Under the pieces are notes generated by a model, which saw nothing but the letters and a program-made list of their open reading frames with translations, had not been told where the DNA came from and made no database searches. Positions 1-10,295 of a stretch of 64,000 nucleotides of DNA are shown in pieces. Source of the stretch: Pseudohongiella sp. O18 (GTDB taxonomy: Bacteria > Pseudomonadota > Gammaproteobacteria > Pseudomonadales > Pseudohongiellaceae); assembly GCF_021729085.1 (NCBI RefSeq), contig NZ_JAJSAR010000001.1, forward strand, positions 1-64,000, read 5' to 3'. The position numbers and the translations under genes were made by a program. Positions within the stretch are counted from its first letter, which is position 1. Each line of letters starts with the position of its first letter.

Positions 1-84
1 TACCGGGCCTGCCTGCTGAAGTTGCCCTTCAGCTGTCAGGGGCGCGCATTATGCCACAGTTTTTGATGCCTGCAAGCGATTTTT

Positions 85-108
85 ATGACAGCACTGTCAT
101 TTTCTTTA
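85..108. other. Short palindrome downstream of tyrS
   Basis: An inverted repeat, ATGACAG then CTGTCAT, is followed on the plus strand by TTTTCTTT. It lies just beyond the tyrS stop. The T-run is on the wrong strand to terminate tyrS, which runs on the minus strand, so it may serve a plus-strand transcript entering from outside the window or be fortuitous. The rest of bases 1-123 shows nothing recognisable. Confidence 0.25.
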
Positions 109-123
109 AATCGCGCCGCAACA

Positions 124-1407
124 CTAGCAAATACGTAATAGATGAAACTGCTTCTTGCCGCGCTTGAGGATAATGAAGCGACCAAAGCGAGCCTGCTCGC
201 GACCAATGCTCGCCTCAAGGTCGGAGATCTTTTCCCCATTCACTGACACGGCACCGGCATTAATAAACTCCCTGGCGACACGATTGGACTGCGCCAGCCC
301 GCTGTCCACCAGTGCCTGAACCAGCGTGAGCGCTTCGCCACCTATATCTGTGGCTGGCAAGCCATCCAGACGCAGCTGCTCGAAATCTTGTTCCCGCAGA
401 TCATCCAGCCTGCCCGAGAACAGAGCCGAACTGATTCGCTCGGCCGCCTCTACACCTTCTTGCCCATGGACCAGTCCAGTCACCTCGCGCGCCAGAATGC
501 CCTGCGCCTGCGGCCGACCGCTGGCACCCACATCGGCGGCCTCGATTTCATCAATCTGTGCCGGCGTCAGAAACGTAAAGTAGCGCAGAAATTTATAGAC
601 GTCCGCATCTGCGGCATTTAACCAGAACTGATAAAAAGCATAGGGAGATGTCTTTTCCGCGTTCAGCCACACAGTGCCCGTTTCAGTCTTGCCGAACTTC
701 TGCCCATCGGCCTTGGTGACCAGCGGCACAGTCAAGCCATACACCTGCCCCTGATAAAGCCGGCGGGTCAGATCAATACCGCCGGTAATGTTGCCCCACT
801 GATCACTGCCACCGACCTGTAAAGTACAGTTGTGCTGGTGATAGAGCTGCGCAAAATCATAGGACTGCAGAATCATGTAACTGAACTCAGTAAAGGAGAT
901 GCCTGAGCCCTCTCTTTCGATGCGTTGCTTGACCGACTCTTTCTGAATCATTGCATTGACCGAAAAATGCTTGCCAACATCCCGTAGAAAATCCAGCACA
1001 CTGAGCTGCTTGGTCCAATCCAGATTGTTTACCACCACTGCCGATGCAGCACCGCAGTCAAAGTCGAGAAACTGCTCCAGCTGCGCTTTAAGGCTGGACA
1101 CCCAACCGCTGATCACTTCAACAGAGTTTAACTGCCGCTCGGCCGCCTTAAAGCTGGGGTCACCAATCATGCCAGTCGCACCGCCGACCAGAGCCAGGGG
1201 TTTATGGCCGGCCAGCTGAAAGCGGCGCAGCACCAGCAATGGAACCAGATGGCCAATATGAAGACTGTCTGCCGTCGGGTCAAAGCCGCTATACAGAGTG
1301 CGGCTACCACCCGCCAGGTGCGCTTTTAATTCATCTCCGGAAGTCGTCTGGGCGATCAAACCACGCGCCTCCAGATCGGCAACAATTTCCACTTTATTTA
1401 CAGACAT
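124..1407 (-). CDS. tyrS: Tyrosyl-tRNA synthetase
   Basis: Cytoplasmic class I aminoacyl-tRNA synthetase that charges tRNA-Tyr with tyrosine using ATP. The class I signature HIGH is in the N-terminal third (SLHIGHL), and KFGKT occupies the KMSKS position. The tyrosine-pocket segment with GGSDQWGN is intact, and an S4 RNA-binding domain with the RGKKQFH tail ends the protein. About 427 residues is normal for the family. I chose the ATG giving MSVNKVEI, which has a GGA about nine bases upstream; in-frame ATGs at 1416 and 1425 are alternatives. It is divergent from the M23 peptidase/anmK pair, a common gammaproteobacterial arrangement. Confidence 0.97.
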   Translation of the reverse strand: MSVNKVEIVADLEARGLIAQTTSGDELKAHLAGGSRTLYSGFDPTADSLHIGHLVPLLVLRRFQLAGHKPLALVGGATGMIGDPSFKAAERQLNSVEVISGWVSSLKAQLEQFLDFDCGAASAVVVNNLDWTKQLSVLDFLRDVGKHFSVNAMIQKESVKQRIEREGSGISFTEFSYMILQSYDFAQLYHQHNCTLQVGGSDQWGNITGGIDLTRRLYQGQVYGLTVPLVTKADGQKFGKTETGTVWLNAEKTSPYAFYQFWLNAADADVYKFLRYFTFLTPAQIDEIEAADVGASGRPQAQGILAREVTGLVHGQEGVEAAERISSALFSGRLDDLREQDFEQLRLDGLPATDIGGEALTLVQALVDSGLAQSNRVAREFINAGAVSVNGEKISDLEASIGREQARFGRFIILKRGKKQFHLLRIC

Positions 1408-1553
1408 ATCGGTCATTCCAATCATCGAGTTTCTACAAGGCGGACAATTCTACACCATACGTTGGAATAAGACTTGACCTTGCCCGTGAAAGCCTTAAGA
1501 ATTGGGGGATAATTTGGTCCGCCAGCCAGTAATATCGAGACAACAAGAATTCC

Positions 1554-3005
1554 ATGGAACCGATACACCAAAGAACAACCGTACCTCGCAAAAAGCCAAC
1601 GCTTCAGAAGCGATACCAAGCCAGCGCCATACCCGGGCCCCAGCAGGGCAAGCGTCTCAGCCTGAAACAGATTCCCCGACAGCATATTGTGCTCGCGAGC
1701 ATACTCAGCGCAGTGCTGTTTGCCGTCACAACAATGATGCCGGAAGAGTCCGCCCACGGGGACAGACTGGCATCCGACCAGCAATTGCCAAGACTGGCTT
1801 CGATGCAGAGCCAGCTGGCAGATCAGGTCGGGCCGCAACCAATGATTGGCCCCATGCAGCCTAAAAATCACGGCTGGACGGAATTGACGGTCGCCCCCGG
1901 CGACACACTTTCATCTATTTTCAACGAAGTGGGCCTCTCGGCTCAGGAGCTGCACCGGCTGATCGACACCACAGATGAAGCCACTGTGCTGAACCGTCTT
2001 CGGCCTGGCTATCAACTGAGCTTTCACATTCCCAGCCCCGGCGAACTGCGACAACTGCAGGTTCTGACGTCCCCACTGGAAGGCTTTGTCTACAAGCGCT
2101 ACGACGCACGTTATGAAGTTGAGCCGGTTTTGCGGACTCCAGATATCCGGGAAGTCGTCAGACAGGGCGAGATATCAGACAGCCTGTTCCTGGCCGCACA
2201 ACGAGCCGATATCCCCGCCAATGTCATCATGGGTATGGCCGATGTGTTTGGTGGCGTAATCGACTTCCTGCTCGATCCGCGACAGGGCGACCGCTTCAGT
2301 ATCATTTATCAGGAAAAGTATCTCGACGGCGAATACGTCGGCCCTGGTGAAATAATAGGTGCACAATTCATCAACCGCGGTCGCGAGCATATCGCGGTCC
2401 GATATGAAAACACCCAGGGTGAAAGCGGCTTCTTCAGCCCAACTGGCGAAAGCATGCAGAAGGCCTTCCTCAGGAACCCGCTGGATGTATTCAGAATCAG
2501 CTCCAATTTCAACCCGAACCGCCGCCACCCAATTCTGAACACCATACGTGCGCATAAGGGCACCGACTACGCAGCACCGACTGGAACACCAGTACGCGCA
2601 ACTGCGGACGGCACTGTAACCTGGGCAGCCCGCAATGGCTCATTTGGCAAGCTGGTCGTTATTGAACATCACGGCTCCTACGAGACCAAGTACGCGCACC
2701 TGAATGACTATGCCGATGGTATTCGCAAAGGCAGCCGGGTCAGACAAGGCCAGGTAATTGGTTACGTTGGTGCCACTGGCGGCGCCACTGGCCCGCACCT
2801 GCATTATGAATTCCTGGTGAGCGGCGTTCACAAGGACCCACGCACTATCGTCGATCAGCTGCCCCAAGCCGTTACACTGGAGCCTGCTGAAATGCCGAGA
2901 TTCCTGGAGCGTTCAAGAGCAATTATTGAGCGCTTCCCACCATCCAGTGCCGACAGTCGCCTGCTGACACTGGCCGGACCAGCACTGCCGTCGCTGGAAC
3001 ACTAG
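1554..3005 (+). CDS. M23-family murein DD-endopeptidase (OapA/LysM-type N-terminus)
   Basis: Predicted periplasmic zinc peptidase that cuts peptidoglycan cross-links (MepM/YebA type). A membrane-anchor or signal hydrophobic stretch lies near residues 40-65 (IVLASILSAVLFAV). A LysM-like/OapA segment follows (WTELTVAPGDTLSSIF). The M23 catalytic domain has zinc ligands H334 and D338 (HKGTD) and the HLHYE motif (H415, H417), all intact. At 483 residues it is typical for the family. Its stop codon overlaps the GTG start of anmK by one base, so the two murein genes are translationally coupled: this enzyme remodels the wall and AnmK recycles turnover sugars. The ATG start has only a weak ribosome site. 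Confidence 0.93.
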   Translation: MEPIHQRTTVPRKKPTLQKRYQASAIPGPQQGKRLSLKQIPRQHIVLASILSAVLFAVTTMMPEESAHGDRLASDQQLPRLASMQSQLADQVGPQPMIGPMQPKNHGWTELTVAPGDTLSSIFNEVGLSAQELHRLIDTTDEATVLNRLRPGYQLSFHIPSPGELRQLQVLTSPLEGFVYKRYDARYEVEPVLRTPDIREVVRQGEISDSLFLAAQRADIPANVIMGMADVFGGVIDFLLDPRQGDRFSIIYQEKYLDGEYVGPGEIIGAQFINRGREHIAVRYENTQGESGFFSPTGESMQKAFLRNPLDVFRISSNFNPNRRHPILNTIRAHKGTDYAAPTGTPVRATADGTVTWAARNGSFGKLVVIEHHGSYETKYAHLNDYADGIRKGSRVRQGQVIGYVGATGGATGPHLHYEFLVSGVHKDPRTIVDQLPQAVTLEPAEMPRFLERSRAIIERFPPSSADSRLLTLAGPALPSLEH

Positions 3006-4189
3006 TGAGCACCCGGGCGGATCCTTCGAGTTCAGCCCGCCACGGGCCGGCCGGGCTTTATATTGGGCTTATATCCGGCACCAGTGTCGACGGCATTGAC
3101 TGCGCTCTGATTGAAACCGGTCCTGAGGGTACCCAGCTGCTGGCCACGCAGGCGCTCGAATACTCGCCCGCGCTTCGCTCAAAGATTCTGGCCATCTGCC
3201 ATGATGGACAGGTATCACTATCGGATCTTGGCGACACCGACGTCGCAATCGGCAAGGCCTTTGCGGCGGCAGCCAATGCGCTGATGCGACAGGAAGGACT
3301 GACCGCAGGTCAGATAGTCGCCATAGGCAGTCATGGACAGACCATCTATCACCAGCCGCAAGGCACTCACACCTTCAGTCTTCAGCTGGGGGACCCGAAC
3401 ACCATCGCTGCACTTACTGGCGTGACAACCGTTGCCGATTTTCGCCAGCGCGACATGGCGATGGGAGGTCAGGGTGCGCCGCTGGCTCCCCTGTTTCATC
3501 AGCACTTCTTTCATTCTCCAGAGCAGCACACCCTGGTGCTGAATATTGGCGGCATGGCCAATATTACAGTTGTGGATATGAATCCTGCTGCCTGTCCAAC
3601 AGGGTTTGATACCGGTCCCGGCAATGTCCTGATGGATCTGTGGATAGAGCAGTATTACGGCAAGCCCTACGATGCTGATGGCGCATGGGCCGCCAGTGGT
3701 CAGGTGCTGCCAGCACTGCTTTCGGTCTTGATGGCGGAACCCTATTTCTCGCTACCAGCCCCAAAAAGCACCGGTCGAGAATTGTTCAACGCTCGCTGGC
3801 TTGGGAGTGCGATGCAACAGGCTCTGCAGCTGGAGGGCGTCGCCAGCTATGCACCAGAGGATGTACAACGCACTCTACTGCAGCTTACAGCTCTCAGTAT
3901 CGCCGAAGCTGTCGCGGGCTGCGTAGACCAATCAACAGATGCAGGCATAATCGCAGTGTGTGGTGGAGGCGCCCACAATCGCAGCCTGATGTCGCAATTG
4001 CAGACCGAACTCCCGACCTATCAGGTAGTCTCCAGCGATCATCTCGGTATGCCGGCCGACTGGGTAGAGGCTGCGACCTTTGCATGGCTGGCCAGCAATA
4101 CTATCGGCGGCATTGCCTTAGACTGCAGCAAACTGACCGGATCACGCAGCCCCGTGATTCTGGGTGGTATTTATCAGTCGGAGAGATAG
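3005..4189 (+). CDS. anmK: Anhydro-N-acetylmuramic acid kinase
   Basis: Phosphorylates and opens 1,6-anhydro-MurNAc to MurNAc-6-phosphate in the cytosol, the entry step of muropeptide recycling. The N-terminal GLISGTSVDGIDCALI phosphate-binding motif is characteristic. GQGAPLAP and the FDTGPGNVLMD region are also present, and a GGGAHN ATP-site motif lies near the C-terminus. 394 residues is slightly longer than the usual 365-370, mainly at the N-terminus. The start is the GTG sharing one base with the preceding peptidase stop (TAGTG). A downstream start nearer GLYIGLISG would be closer to family length. It is convergent with erpA. Confidence 0.96.
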   Translation: MSTRADPSSSARHGPAGLYIGLISGTSVDGIDCALIETGPEGTQLLATQALEYSPALRSKILAICHDGQVSLSDLGDTDVAIGKAFAAAANALMRQEGLTAGQIVAIGSHGQTIYHQPQGTHTFSLQLGDPNTIAALTGVTTVADFRQRDMAMGGQGAPLAPLFHQHFFHSPEQHTLVLNIGGMANITVVDMNPAACPTGFDTGPGNVLMDLWIEQYYGKPYDADGAWAASGQVLPALLSVLMAEPYFSLPAPKSTGRELFNARWLGSAMQQALQLEGVASYAPEDVQRTLLQLTALSIAEAVAGCVDQSTDAGIIAVCGGGAHNRSLMSQLQTELPTYQVVSSDHLGMPADWVEAATFAWLASNTIGGIALDCSKLTGSRSPVILGGIYQSER

Positions 4190-4195
4190 GTCGTT

Positions 4196-4549
4196 TCAGA
4201 TGGAGAACGACGAGCCACAACCACAGGTAGTGGCTGCCATTGGATTGTTGACAACAAAACGTGAGCCTTCAAGATTCTCGACATAGTCGACGCGCGCGCC
4301 GACCAGATACTGATAACTCAATGGATCAACCAGCAGGGTTGCCCCCTTGTGATCCACCACGGTATCTTCGTCCCCAACTTCCTCGTCAAAGCTGAAACCG
4401 TACTGAAAACCTGAGCAACCGCCGCCGGTTACGAATACGCGTAACTTCAGGGATGGCTTGCCTTCTTCCTCGATCAGGCTTTTTACTTTGTCGGCCGCGT
4501 TATCTGTTAACGCAATAATGACCGGATCGTGTGTCTGTACCGTGGACAT
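4196..4549 (-). CDS. erpA: Iron-sulfur cluster insertion protein ErpA
   Basis: A-type iron-sulfur carrier that delivers clusters to apo-enzymes such as those of isoprenoid synthesis. The three conserved cysteines are present: one in [11 protein letters not shown], and the pair in the C-terminal CGCGSSFSI. At 117 residues it is the usual size. [11 protein letters not shown] and the [11 protein letters not shown] segment separate ErpA/IscA types from other small proteins. It is transcribed toward anmK with only six bases between stop codons. The neighbourhood with bactofilin, a DUF6776-like protein and argC is the same as in many pseudomonads. Confidence 0.97.
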   Translation of the reverse strand: MSTVQTHDPVIIALTDNAADKVKSLIEEEGKPSLKLRVFVTGGGCSGFQYGFSFDEEVGDEDTVVDHKGATLLVDPLSYQYLVGARVDYVENLEGSRFVVNNPMAATTCGCGSSFSI

Positions 4550-4637
4550 ATTTCAAGTTACTCAAAACAACTGCAGAATATTTCTCACGAAATTATGGAC
4601 ATATCCGAGTATTTTAGTCAACTATTGTGCTGCAGCT

Positions 4638-5078
4638 TTAGCTGCCCTGGGCGACACTGGAATGGGCGCCATCATCGTGCGTCAGGGCTCTCAATTGAGA
4701 CTTAGCCTCATCACCGCAGACAAGACTGCCGTTCACCTGGGCGCCCGCCACCATTTCCAGCAATCGATACTGCACCGAGCCAGTAATGCGGGCTTTTGCT
4801 GCAAGTTCAAGGTGGGAGGCAACTTTGACGTCACCTTCTATTTCGCCATTAACCACAGCGTTGGGAACGCTGATGTTGCCATTGACCCGTCCTGTCTCTG
4901 CTATTCGCAATACGGCCGCGCTATCATCGGCAGCCTTGATGTCCCCAACCACCAGCCCTTCGATAATCAACTCCCCCTTGAAGGCAAGGTTACCGGTCAC
5001 CTCGGTATCTACCGAAATCAGCGTATGTGCGTCGGTTCGACTTTTGGATACCAGCTTGTTGTCATTCGATTTGAACAT
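4638..5078 (-). CDS. Bactofilin family (polymer-forming cytoskeletal) protein
   Basis: Small self-assembling beta-helical scaffold protein. The middle consists of repeated short beta-rungs (TEVTGNLAFKGELIIEGLVVGDIKA and following) typical of the bactofilin/DUF583 domain, flanked by disordered tails. I chose the internal ATG (MFKSNDNKL, 146 residues) because AGGGGC stands about eight bases upstream; the longer frame opening at 5150 runs back through the preceding gene and looks spurious. With this start the gene overlaps the end of the DUF6776-like gene by 17 bases, indicating one operon, argC-DUF6776-bactofilin. Its cellular role cannot be read from sequence. Confidence 0.88.
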   Translation of the reverse strand: MFKSNDNKLVSKSRTDAHTLISVDTEVTGNLAFKGELIIEGLVVGDIKAADDSAAVLRIAETGRVNGNISVPNAVVNGEIEGDVKVASHLELAAKARITGSVQYRLLEMVAGAQVNGSLVCGDEAKSQLRALTHDDGAHSSVAQGS

Positions 5079-5811
5079 GAACGGGCCCCTGTTGTTGCCA
5101 TTCGGCATTGATAGACGAAGCAGGCAGTGTCGCGCTCGCATCCGCAACACTTATTTCTGCCGCTGTCGGTACAAACCCCTCGGGCAACACAATGCTGCCG
5201 GAAAAGCGATACAGATAGTTAAAGCTTGCCTTCAGCTCCTGAGGCAGCACTGCGATGGTATCCAGATCAAACGATTGCGGCTCACCGGCCAGCTCACCAT
5301 TGATAACTATGTTGGCTTCTACGTCCACCACAGCATCCTGATTGCCATGTACTGCAACCAGTAATTGATAGGCGTAGCCACGTTCTACCTGCGCTACATC
5401 CGAGAGCTTGAACTGAACAATAGTCAGCGCGGGCGTCGCACTGCTTGCCAGGCTCATTACCTGTCGGTAGAGCCCGTTGTCACGCTGCAACTCGATATTG
5501 CTTTCACGCAGGGACGCGATTGTCGTCTGTGCCTGGCTCAGTGCCTGCTGATCAAGTTCGCGATTGCGTTCACTGACGGCGAGCTGTGCCTGCAGGTTCG
5601 TTAGCTGGGTGGCATTCTCCGGCTCCATCGCGCGCAATTGGGCGAGCTGCTGCGCCAGTTGCTGGCGATCGTCGCTGCCATACCAGTAGCCAGCCGCAGC
5701 GGCCAGGGCAATAATAACCAGAGCAGCCAGACCGAGGATATACGGCTGCCATGGCCGATACCTGACAACCCGCATCCGATATTGCTTGCTACCCTTGACG
5801 GCCCCAGGCAT
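5062..5811 (-). CDS. DUF6776-like membrane protein with coiled coil
   Basis: A 249-residue bitopic protein. Residues about 24-44 form one transmembrane helix (ILGLAALVIIALAAAAGYWYG) preceded by a basic N-terminus. Residues about 50-115 are a Gln/Leu-rich coiled coil. The remainder is a beta-rich periplasmic domain with no catalytic signature. The family is conserved beside argC and erpA in gammaproteobacteria, but its function is unknown. It lies 18 bases downstream of argC and overlaps bactofilin, so a joint envelope or cytoskeletal role is plausible but is inference. Confidence 0.8.
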   Translation of the reverse strand: MPGAVKGSKQYRMRVVRYRPWQPYILGLAALVIIALAAAAGYWYGSDDRQQLAQQLAQLRAMEPENATQLTNLQAQLAVSERNRELDQQALSQAQTTIASLRESNIELQRDNGLYRQVMSLASSATPALTIVQFKLSDVAQVERGYAYQLLVAVHGNQDAVVDVEANIVINGELAGEPQSFDLDTIAVLPQELKASFNYLYRFSGSIVLPEGFVPTAAEISVADASATLPASSINAEWQQQGPVHVQIE

Positions 5812-5829
5812 CGCCAGTCAGCGTGTCGT

Positions 5830-6867
5830 TTACAGTAACAGCGACAGCGTGTCCAGACCGCTGCGCTCACTGAGACCAAACATGATGTTCATATTCTGCA
5901 CCGCCTGCCCGGAGGCACCTTTAACCAGATTGTCGATGACCGATAGAACCACAATGGTATCGCTGTCAGCCAGATAGTGAACAGCTATCTGGCAACGGTT
6001 CGAGCCTTTGACATTGCGTGTAGCTGGATGGCTGCCAGCTGGCATCACATCTACAAACGGTTCATCGCGGTAGCGATCTTCAAACAGACTCTGTAGTTGC
6101 TGCGCCGTCACCTCAGAGGTCGGCCTGGCATAAAGAGTCGCATGAATGCCGCGAATCATTGGTGTCAGATGTGGAATAAAGGTCAGATTAACATCCGTGC
6201 CTGCCGCATTTCGCAAACCCTGAGAAATCTCGGGCAAATGACGATGCCCCGCCACGCCATAGGCGCTCATCGACTCTGATGCCTCACACAGGAGACTGCC
6301 CACTTTGGCGCCGCGGCCAGCGCCGCTGACACCCGACTTGGCATCGGCAATCAAATGCGCTGGATCTACCAGGCCTTTTTCCAGCAAGGGAATGAGGCCC
6401 AACTGCACAGCTGTCGGATAACAACCCGGAACAGCAATCAGCTGTGCATCGCGAATCGCGGCACGATTGACTTCGGGCAGGCCATAAACAGCCTTTTCGA
6501 TCAGCTCCGGGCTTTCATGCTCCTCTTTATACCACTTCTCCCAAAGCTCGCGATCTTTCAGGCGAAAATCGGCCGACAGGTCGATTATCCGCACGCCGCG
6601 CGCCATGAGGCTTGCCGCACTTTTCATCGCAACGGTATGGGGTGTGGCATAAAACACCACATCGCAGGCAGCCAACGCATCATCGTCAGGAACCGTAAAG
6701 CGGATATCAAGATACCCCCGCAAATTAGGGAACAGGTCTGCTACAGAGGTCCCCTCAAGCTCGCGCGAGGTGACAACGTCTATTCGCACGTCATCGCGAA
6801 GCGCCAGCAAGCGCAGCAATTCAACGCCTGTGTATCCGGTGGCACCGACAATTCCGACTTTGATCAC
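5830..6867 (-). CDS. argC: N-acetyl-gamma-glutamyl-phosphate reductase
   Basis: Catalyses the NADPH-dependent third step of arginine biosynthesis, giving N-acetylglutamate semialdehyde. The N-terminal Rossmann motif [17 protein letters not shown] is intact. The active-site cysteine lies in [13 protein letters not shown]. The C-terminal domain carries the HRHLPEI motif common to this family. 345 residues matches the ArgC type-1 enzymes. It is first of the minus-strand operon leading into the DUF6776 and bactofilin genes and is divergent from hemJ. I see no ARG box that I could defend in the 139-base divergent region. Confidence 0.97.
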   Translation of the reverse strand: MIKVGIVGATGYTGVELLRLLALRDDVRIDVVTSRELEGTSVADLFPNLRGYLDIRFTVPDDDALAACDVVFYATPHTVAMKSAASLMARGVRIIDLSADFRLKDRELWEKWYKEEHESPELIEKAVYGLPEVNRAAIRDAQLIAVPGCYPTAVQLGLIPLLEKGLVDPAHLIADAKSGVSGAGRGAKVGSLLCEASESMSAYGVAGHRHLPEISQGLRNAAGTDVNLTFIPHLTPMIRGIHATLYARPTSEVTAQQLQSLFEDRYRDEPFVDVMPAGSHPATRNVKGSNRCQIAVHYLADSDTIVVLSVIDNLVKGASGQAVQNMNIMFGLSERSGLDTLSLLL

Positions 6868-7006
6868 AACTTTCTCCTGATCCCAATAATGGCTTTGTTC
6901 CGTATTCTAACACCAGCGAGCAGCTTTTTGCCGGATGCGGCTGTACTCAGGCTGCTGCCATCTGCATAATCGTGAATTCATCAATCCAAGTTTTTGAAGG
7001 ACAGAC

Positions 7007-7429
7007 ATGGCCTGGCTGGAAGCATTTCATTTGATCTCGGTAATCTGCTGGTTTGCAGGTATTTTTTATCTGCCGCGGCTATTTGTCTATCACGCCATGA
7101 GCGACGACCCCATCAGCAAAGAGCGCTTTGTTATCATGGAGCGCAAGCTGTACAGGGGCATCATGACGCCATCTGCCGTGGCCACTGTGTTCTTCGGCGC
7201 CTGGCTGATCTATAGCGCACCGGATTTTTATCTGCGCCAGGGCTGGTTGCACGTGAAGCTCGTCATCGTTGCCCTGCTGATCGCTTACCACATCAGCTGC
7301 GGCTGGTTCTGGGCACGGTTTCGCGACGATCGCAACACTCACAGCCACAAGTTCTTTCGCATCTACAATGAAGTGCCAGTGTTCGCCCTGGTCGCGATTG
7401 TCATCCTGGCCGTGGTAAAACCGTTTTGA
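7007..7429 (+). CDS. hemJ: Protoporphyrinogen IX oxidase HemJ
   Basis: Integral inner-membrane enzyme oxidising protoporphyrinogen IX to protoporphyrin IX. The 140-residue protein has four predicted helices. A conserved histidine lies in LEAFHLISVICWFAGIFYLPRL, and the family's Arg/Lys-bearing segment is KLYRGIMTPSAVATV. The GGACAGAC sequence immediately upstream supports this ATG. The gene overlaps thiD by four bases, and hemL lies 1.5 kb downstream, so haem and thiamine genes share one transcription direction. HemJ replaces HemG or HemY in many proteobacteria. Confidence 0.93.
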   Translation: MAWLEAFHLISVICWFAGIFYLPRLFVYHAMSDDPISKERFVIMERKLYRGIMTPSAVATVFFGAWLIYSAPDFYLRQGWLHVKLVIVALLIAYHISCGWFWARFRDDRNTHSHKFFRIYNEVPVFALVAIVILAVVKPF

Positions 7430-8229
7430 GCAGGTCAGCGCATACAAAACCCATGGTGCTGTGTCTGAGCGGACTGGATCCCAGTGGTGGTGCCGGCATT
7501 CAGGCGGACATGGAGGCAATGCTGATGACCGGCTCACACTGCCTGCCGGTCATTACATCACTGACGGTTCAGAACACCCAGAACGTGCAGGCCACACAGC
7601 CCGTTAACGGCGAAATATTGCGTCACCAGGTCGAATCACTCCTGTCCGACCTCAGCATTTCGGCAGTCAAGATCGGCCTGCTTGATGGTCCCGACAATGT
7701 CCGTGTGGTGGCGGACATTCTCAAGCAGTTGCGCGACGTCCCAGTGGTTGCGGACCCGGTATTGATCGCGGGAGGCGGCTATGATTTTGGCGCCGTCGAT
7801 ATTATCGACCTCTATCTCGAACAGATCGCTCCTCACGCCACCATCATGACTCCCAATACCCATGAACTTTTCCGGCTCGCCAAGGGATCTGATTCTCAGT
7901 CAGAGGCGGCCGAAAGATTGCTGCAGGCCGGTGCGAAACATGTACTTGTGACGGGCGGTCACGAACCCGGCGAGCTGATCACCAACCGCCTCTACTCTGG
8001 CCAAAAGGGCGACGAACCCTCTCAGTGGCAATGGGCACGCCAGCCCGGGGAGTATCACGGTTCCGGATGCACACTGGCCGCAGCGTTGGCGTCGTATCTT
8101 GCTCAGGGCCATATCGTCACAGACGCCGCCAGCCTGGCGCAGGACTTCACCTGGCAAGCCATCAAGTACGGCTGGCAGCCTGGTGCCGGACAGCTCATTC
8201 CCAATCGCCGGTATCCGCTTGAGATATGA
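7426..8229 (+). CDS. thiD: Hydroxymethylpyrimidine/phosphomethylpyrimidine kinase
   Basis: Phosphorylates HMP and HMP-phosphate for thiamine synthesis. It is a ribokinase-fold enzyme with the substrate motif SGLDPSGGAGIQAD and the anion-hole/catalytic motif GEYHGSGCTLAAALASYLAQG near the C-terminus. 267 residues is normal. The frame opens at a TTG overlapping the hemJ stop by four bases (TTGA). The N-terminal extension before VLCLSG matches the length seen in pseudomonad ThiD proteins; an ATG at 7453 is the alternative. It is followed by thiE, with which it supplies the pyrimidine moiety. Confidence 0.94.
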   Translation: MSRSAHTKPMVLCLSGLDPSGGAGIQADMEAMLMTGSHCLPVITSLTVQNTQNVQATQPVNGEILRHQVESLLSDLSISAVKIGLLDGPDNVRVVADILKQLRDVPVVADPVLIAGGGYDFGAVDIIDLYLEQIAPHATIMTPNTHELFRLAKGSDSQSEAAERLLQAGAKHVLVTGGHEPGELITNRLYSGQKGDEPSQWQWARQPGEYHGSGCTLAAALASYLAQGHIVTDAASLAQDFTWQAIKYGWQPGAGQLIPNRRYPLEI

Positions 8230-8286
8230 TACGGCCGCCTGCTTTGCTAGAATGGCGGGCGGTGCAGACAACCCAGGATTAAACTT

Positions 8287-8922
8287 TTGACCGACCAGCA
8301 GGCGCAAATGCTTCGCGGCGTATATGCAATCACTGACGCAAAGCTGCTCGGCGAGAAGCGATTGCTTCCTGCAGTCGAAGAGGCCCTGGCAGGTGGTGTG
8401 AGCCTGGTCCAGTACCGTAACAAGAGTGCAGACTGGTCAGTGCGACTTGGCGAAGCGACGAGCCTGCAGGCCCTCTGCAGCAAATTCGGCGCAATGCTGC
8501 TGATCAACGATGACATTGAATTGTGCCTGGCGGCCGGCGCAGCCGGTGTGCATCTTGGCCAGAGTGACACCAGCCTTGTGCAGGCCAGACGCACACTCGG
8601 CCCGGATGCCATTATCGGCATCACCTGCCACAATCGGGACGAGCTTGTAGTCAAAGCAGAACAGGAAGGTGCAAGTTATATTGCTCTTGGCCGGTTTTTC
8701 CCGTCAGAGACCAAACCTGATGCACCAGCTGCAAACCTGAATGACTTGCGACGCGTAAGACAGTTGACGACTTTGCCAATAGTCGCGATTGGCGGTGTCA
8801 CTGCTGATAATGGCGGCGCTTTGCTGGATCTTGGTGCCGACATGCTGGCAGTCATTCATTACCTGTTCGCCAAGCCAGATGTAAAAAAACGAGCCGAAGC
8901 CCTGGCCCAATTATTTGCCTGA
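8287..8922 (+). CDS. thiE: Thiamine-phosphate synthase
   Basis: Joins HMP-diphosphate to the thiazole phosphate to give thiamine phosphate. It is a TIM barrel with the classic segments [48 protein letters not shown] and VAIGGVT. 211 residues is the usual length. The TTG start is supported by AGGA nine bases upstream; the ATG at 8308 lacks a comparable site. It lies 57 bases after thiD and 32 bases before hemL. No TPP riboswitch is visible before hemJ, thiD or thiE. Confidence 0.95.
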   Translation: MTDQQAQMLRGVYAITDAKLLGEKRLLPAVEEALAGGVSLVQYRNKSADWSVRLGEATSLQALCSKFGAMLLINDDIELCLAAGAAGVHLGQSDTSLVQARRTLGPDAIIGITCHNRDELVVKAEQEGASYIALGRFFPSETKPDAPAANLNDLRRVRQLTTLPIVAIGGVTADNGGALLDLGADMLAVIHYLFAKPDVKKRAEALAQLFA

Positions 8923-8954
8923 CAGAACATCCAGACAGAAGGATTAAACCCGAT

Positions 8955-10265
8955 ATGACTGAATCACACGTACCCCACCACGACCCCAAACGCTCTGCGG
9001 CCCTGTTCGAAGAAGCTCAACAGTATATCCCCGGTGGCGTTAATTCACCGGTCCGGGCATTCCGCGGTGTGGGCGGCACGCCACTTTTTTTCAGTGGCGG
9101 ACAGGGTGCTTACCTGATAGACGAAGACGAAAACCGTTACGTAGACTTTGTTGGCGCCTGGGGCCCCATGATTCTCGGCCATTGCCATCCGTCCGTCATT
9201 CAGGCACTGCAGCTGCAGCTGAACAAGGGCCTCGGATATGGGGCCTCAACAGCAGCGGAAGTAGAGATCGCCAAAACCATCTGCAAGCTGGTTCCGTCCA
9301 TAGAAAAGGTCCGCCTGGTAACCTCCGGTACAGAGGCAACCATGAGCGCTATTCGCCTGGCACGCGGTTACACCCGCCGCGACAAGGTGGTCAAGTTTGA
9401 GGGCTGCTATCATGGCCATGTTGACGGATTGCTGGTCAAAGCCGGTTCAGGGGCACTGACACTTGGCGAGCCTGACTCTTTGGGTGTGCCGACATCGTAC
9501 ACAGATCAGACCTTTGTGCTGACCTACAATGATATCGACGGGATGCGCGAGTTATTCGATCAACGGGGCGAGGAAATTGCCTGCGTCATTGTGGAGCCAG
9601 TAGCCGGCAACATGAACCTGGTACCACCAGTGCCCGGATTCCTGGAGGCGATGCGCGAGCTTTGCACCAAGTATGGCGCAGTGCTGATATTTGATGAAGT
9701 CATGACTGGATTCAGAACCGCACTGGGTGGAGCCCAGTCGGTTTATGGTGTGACACCCGACCTGACTACATTGGGCAAAGTTATTGGCGGAGGCTTGCCG
9801 GTGGGCGCTTTCGGTGGCAAGGCCGAGATCATGAATTGTATTGCTCCACTCGGTGGAGTTTACCAGGCCGGCACACTGGCGGGCAGCCCGCTCGCAGTGG
9901 CGGCTGGCCTGGCCATGCTGACAGAGATCCAGCGACCCGGTTTCCATGACCAGCTGACCGCACGCACCGCGCAGATGCTGGCCGGCCTCCAGGAACTGGC
10001 AGACGCCGCTGGCATACCCTTCACAACCAATCAGGTGGGAGGCATGTTTGGATGTTTCTTCTCGGAGGAAGAGCAGGTAACACGTTTCGACCAGGTCATG
10101 GCCTGCAACGTGGAGCAATTCAAGCGCTACTTCCATTTGATGCTGGAAAATAACATCTACCTGGCGCCATCTGCTTTTGAAGCTGGTTTTGTTTCAGCTG
10201 CGCATGGCGACAAAGAAATCGAACTGACTCTGGCAGCTGCCAAAAAAGCTTTTGCCGCTCTGTGA
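8955..10265 (+). CDS. hemL: Glutamate-1-semialdehyde 2,1-aminomutase
   Basis: PLP enzyme converting glutamate-1-semialdehyde to 5-aminolevulinate, the first committed tetrapyrrole precursor in the C5 pathway. It has the [13 protein letters not shown]-terminal signature, the GSGALTLG loop, the FDEVMTGFR cofactor motif and the PLP lysine in [18 protein letters not shown]. 436 residues is typical, and AGAAGGATTAA gives a good ribosome site. With hemJ and the siroheme methyltransferase elsewhere in the window it marks a C5-pathway organism. Confidence 0.98.
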   Translation: MTESHVPHHDPKRSAALFEEAQQYIPGGVNSPVRAFRGVGGTPLFFSGGQGAYLIDEDENRYVDFVGAWGPMILGHCHPSVIQALQLQLNKGLGYGASTAAEVEIAKTICKLVPSIEKVRLVTSGTEATMSAIRLARGYTRRDKVVKFEGCYHGHVDGLLVKAGSGALTLGEPDSLGVPTSYTDQTFVLTYNDIDGMRELFDQRGEEIACVIVEPVAGNMNLVPPVPGFLEAMRELCTKYGAVLIFDEVMTGFRTALGGAQSVYGVTPDLTTLGKVIGGGLPVGAFGGKAEIMNCIAPLGGVYQAGTLAGSPLAVAAGLAMLTEIQRPGFHDQLTARTAQMLAGLQELADAAGIPFTTNQVGGMFGCFFSEEEQVTRFDQVMACNVEQFKRYFHLMLENNIYLAPSAFEAGFVSAAHGDKEIELTLAAAKKAFAAL

Positions 10266-10295
10266 CACATCAGGAACCAAAATCAGGAACTATCA

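Noticed and set aside
1239-1532. Short plus-strand frame across the start of tyrS
   Set aside because: It overlaps the conserved N-terminal part of tyrS in antisense, and its product has no recognisable features.
6868-7006. Possible TPP riboswitch ahead of the thiamine genes
   Set aside because: The thi-box sequence (CTGAGA) and associated stems are absent here and in the hemJ-thiD and thiD-thiE junctions.
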